From contig CATLGL010000066.1 of NCBI GenBank assembly GCA_949935895.1, positions 1 to 8,995 of the forward strand: 8,995 bases of DNA, given 5' to 3'. Source of the DNA: an uncultured Clostridia bacterium (lineage in GTDB: Bacteria; Bacillota; Clostridia; TANB77; CAG-508). The first letter of the stretch is position 1. Each line of letters starts with the position of its first letter. Made by a program: the position numbers and the translations under genes. The notes below the pieces were generated by a model. The model saw nothing but the letters and a program-made list of their open reading frames with translations. It was not told where the DNA came from and searched no databases. Positions 8,989 through 8,995 of this stretch are shown here, in pieces.

Positions 8989-8995
8989 ATGAGTA
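8989..8995 (+). CDS. Start of the next gene, cut by the window edge
   Basis: ATG 8989 follows GGAGG (8976-8980) with an eight-base gap. Only Met-Ser and one base are visible, so the product cannot be read. If synteny of TIGR04086-type genes holds, the next gene could be scfA, the SCIFF ranthipeptide precursor, followed by its radical SAM enzyme scfB. That is inference from the neighbour alone. Confidence 0.6.

Overview
The window looks like chromosomal DNA of a low-GC Firmicute, most likely a member of the Clostridia. The coding DNA is very A+T-rich, ribosome binding sites are strong AGGAGG types, all clear genes lie on the + strand, and the sequence carries a Clostridia-type sensor kinase, a queA-tgt pair and a small four-helix membrane protein of the TIGR04086 type. 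No mobile element, CRISPR array, tRNA or rRNA was seen.

Layout. Positions 1-67 are noticeably richer in G+C than the rest and cannot be assigned. A promoter (108-135), preceded by TAAGAA-type repeats, drives a two-component system: an OmpR/PhoB-type response regulator (175-876) and a 678-residue multi-pass sensor histidine kinase (888-2924). About 260 bases without a gene follow. A hairpin terminator (3187-3221) then overlaps a TTGTGC-N17-TATAAT promoter (3176-3204), so read-through from the kinase can be stopped at the same place where the next operon starts. That operon holds a membrane-anchored HEFLH zinc-protease-like protein (3231-4619), queA (4616-5639), a possible 34-codon leader ORF (5651-5755), tgt (5733-6863) and a membrane-anchored WG-repeat protein (6875-8362), and ends at a terminator (8371-8410). 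A TIGR04086-like membrane protein follows (8472-8886 after correction). The window ends in the first codons of another gene (8989 onwards), whose ribosome binding site sits in one arm of a long inverted repeat.

How the genes fit together. QueA and Tgt act in queuosine modification of tRNA: Tgt inserts preQ1 at the wobble position and QueA converts it to epoxyqueuosine. They share an operon with two cell-surface proteins, and the protease-like gene overlaps queA by ATGA, so the two are probably translationally coupled. TIGR04086-type genes commonly precede the gene for the SCIFF ranthipeptide precursor, so the truncated last gene may be scfA, but only two codons and one base of it are visible.

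Main surprises: two genes (queA and the TIGR04086-like gene) are each broken by one extra base, and removing that base restores family-typical sequence in both. Both sites read ACGG. Either the assembly has small errors or both genes really carry frameshifts. The other points worth attention are the overlapping terminator and promoter at 3176-3221 and the SD-sequestering inverted repeat at 8922-8988.
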